Assembly: GCA_007129775.1 (NCBI GenBank)
Contig: SKUV01000298.1
Span: forward strand, 1-5,444
DNA length: 5,444 nt
Reading direction: 5' to 3'
DNA from: Paracoccaceae bacterium
GTDB taxonomy: Bacteria > Pseudomonadota > Alphaproteobacteria > Rhodobacterales > Rhodobacteraceae
The notes below the pieces were generated by a model, which saw only the letters and a list, made by a program, of their open reading frames with translations, was not told where the DNA came from and searched no databases. A program made the translations under genes and the position numbers. This document shows, in pieces, positions 5,024 through 5,444 of the stretch (positions are counted from its first letter, which is position 1; each line of letters begins with the position of its first letter).

Positions 5024-5444
5024 ATGGACACGGGCCTCAAGATATCCGGCGTCGCGCATGCGGGGCTGATCGCCTGGGTGGCGGTGGGCGGATTGTTTTC
5101 CGCGTCCGACCGGCCCCGGCCTGTGGCGGTGACCGAGGTATCGCTGATCTCGGCCGAGGAATTCGCCGCGCTCACCGCGCCCGAAGCAACGCGGCCCGAC
5201 CCGGTGGCGCCGCCGTCGCGGCCGGAGCCAGAGGCTGCGTCCGAACCCGACGCGCCGCCCGACCCGGCGCCGGAGGAAATCACCCCGCCCGATCCTGTGG
5301 TGCCGTTGCCGCCCGAGCCAGAGCCTGAACCGGAGCCCGAGCCTGAACCGCAGCCGGTGCTCCCCGAGCCCGAAGCCGTGATTCCGCCGCCGGTAACCGC
5401 GCCGGATGCCTCGCCCGTTCCGGCGGTGCGCCCGGCCGACCGCG
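5024..5444 (+). CDS. tolA: Tol-Pal system protein TolA (TonB-like force transducer), N-terminal part, cut by window edge
   Basis: TolA is anchored in the inner membrane by one N-terminal helix contacting TolQ-TolR and spans the periplasm to reach TolB and Pal. The first 140 residues are visible and open to the window end. The membrane anchor is about 7-27 (ISGVAHAGLIAWVAVGGLFS). Ser8 and His12 form the SxxxH motif that in E. coli TolA (Ser18, His22) is required for contact with TolQR. VTEVSLISAEEFAALTAP (36-53) follows, typical of rhodobacterial TolA. From about 55 the chain is Pro/Glu-rich, with six EP dipeptides in a row (98-109), giving an extended stalk like that of TonB; the usual Ala/Lys-rich coiled stalk and globular domain III lie outside. 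AGGAG (5008-5012) is 11 nt from the ATG and CAGG (5016-5019) 4 nt. The start is 21 bp after the tolR stop. TonB is the main alternative, but the gene order favours TolA. Confidence 0.9.
   Translation, partial: MDTGLKISGVAHAGLIAWVAVGGLFSASDRPRPVAVTEVSLISAEEFAALTAPEATRPDPVAPPSRPEPEAASEPDAPPDPAPEEITPPDPVVPLPPEPEPEPEPEPEPQPVLPEPEAVIPPPVTAPDASPVPAVRPADR
5315..5350 (+). repeat. 18-bp direct tandem duplication in the tolA Pro-Glu stalk
   Basis: Two adjacent 18-bp units, GAGCCAGAGCCTGAACCG (5315-5332) and GAGCCCGAGCCTGAACCG (5333-5350), differ at one base (A/C, silent). They encode EPEPEP twice, making residues 98-109 of TolA, followed by QP. The shared order of synonymous codons (CCT then GAA then CCG) points to duplication of a unit rather than chance amino-acid bias. 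The repeat keeps frame, so changes in copy number would lengthen or shorten the periplasmic stalk by six residues each. Confidence 0.75.

Noticed and set aside
3961..5328. A 455-codon plus-strand frame across tolQ, tolR and tolA
   Set aside because: It is a shifted frame of three well-identified genes and reads as Arg/Gly/Ala-rich low complexity.

Overview
The window is high-GC alphaproteobacterial DNA. Its gene order and protein texture fit the Rhodobacteraceae (a Rhodobacter/Rhodovulum/Paracoccus-like organism). The taxon is inferred from family-level resemblance recalled from memory, not from a database search. Seven genes or gene parts lie between two genes cut by the window edges. All look intact and conserved; I see no mobile element, CRISPR array, tRNA, rRNA or phage gene.

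Left part (1-1946): the 5' end of priA (replication-restart helicase) reads leftward out of the window. It is divergent from a 217-residue transaldolase/FSA-family gene (fsa) reading rightward. The 73-bp region between them carries a small GC hairpin. After a 68-bp gap holding a nested GC hairpin comes a DUF484 (GAF-like) gene, followed 13 bp later by xerC.

Middle (1960-3747): xerC encodes a tyrosine recombinase with all six catalytic residues. It converges on a leftward gene for a short DksA/TraR-type C4 zinc-finger protein that keeps the DxxDxA coiled-coil tip of DksA. The 107-bp divergent spacer between this gene and ybgC contains a near-consensus Fnr/FixK-type box (TTGAT-N4-GTCAA). This is the most interesting regulatory signal in the window.

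Right part (3334-5444): ybgC (acyl-CoA thioesterase), tolQ, tolR and the start of tolA form the first part of a Tol-Pal locus; tolB, pal and ybgF are expected beyond the right edge. TolQ and TolR form the proton-driven inner-membrane motor. TolA, whose SxxxH transmembrane motif and Pro/Glu-rich periplasmic stalk are visible, carries the force to the outer membrane during constriction. XerC (chromosome dimer resolution) and PriA (fork restart) also serve chromosome maintenance and division, so the window is largely a housekeeping cell-division and replication neighbourhood.

No wholly new system is visible. The points worth a second look are the Fnr-type box between the dksA-like gene and ybgC-tol, active-site residues suggesting the 'fsa' gene is really a transaldolase, the small DksA-like protein with a retained tip, and an 18-bp tandem duplication in tolA.
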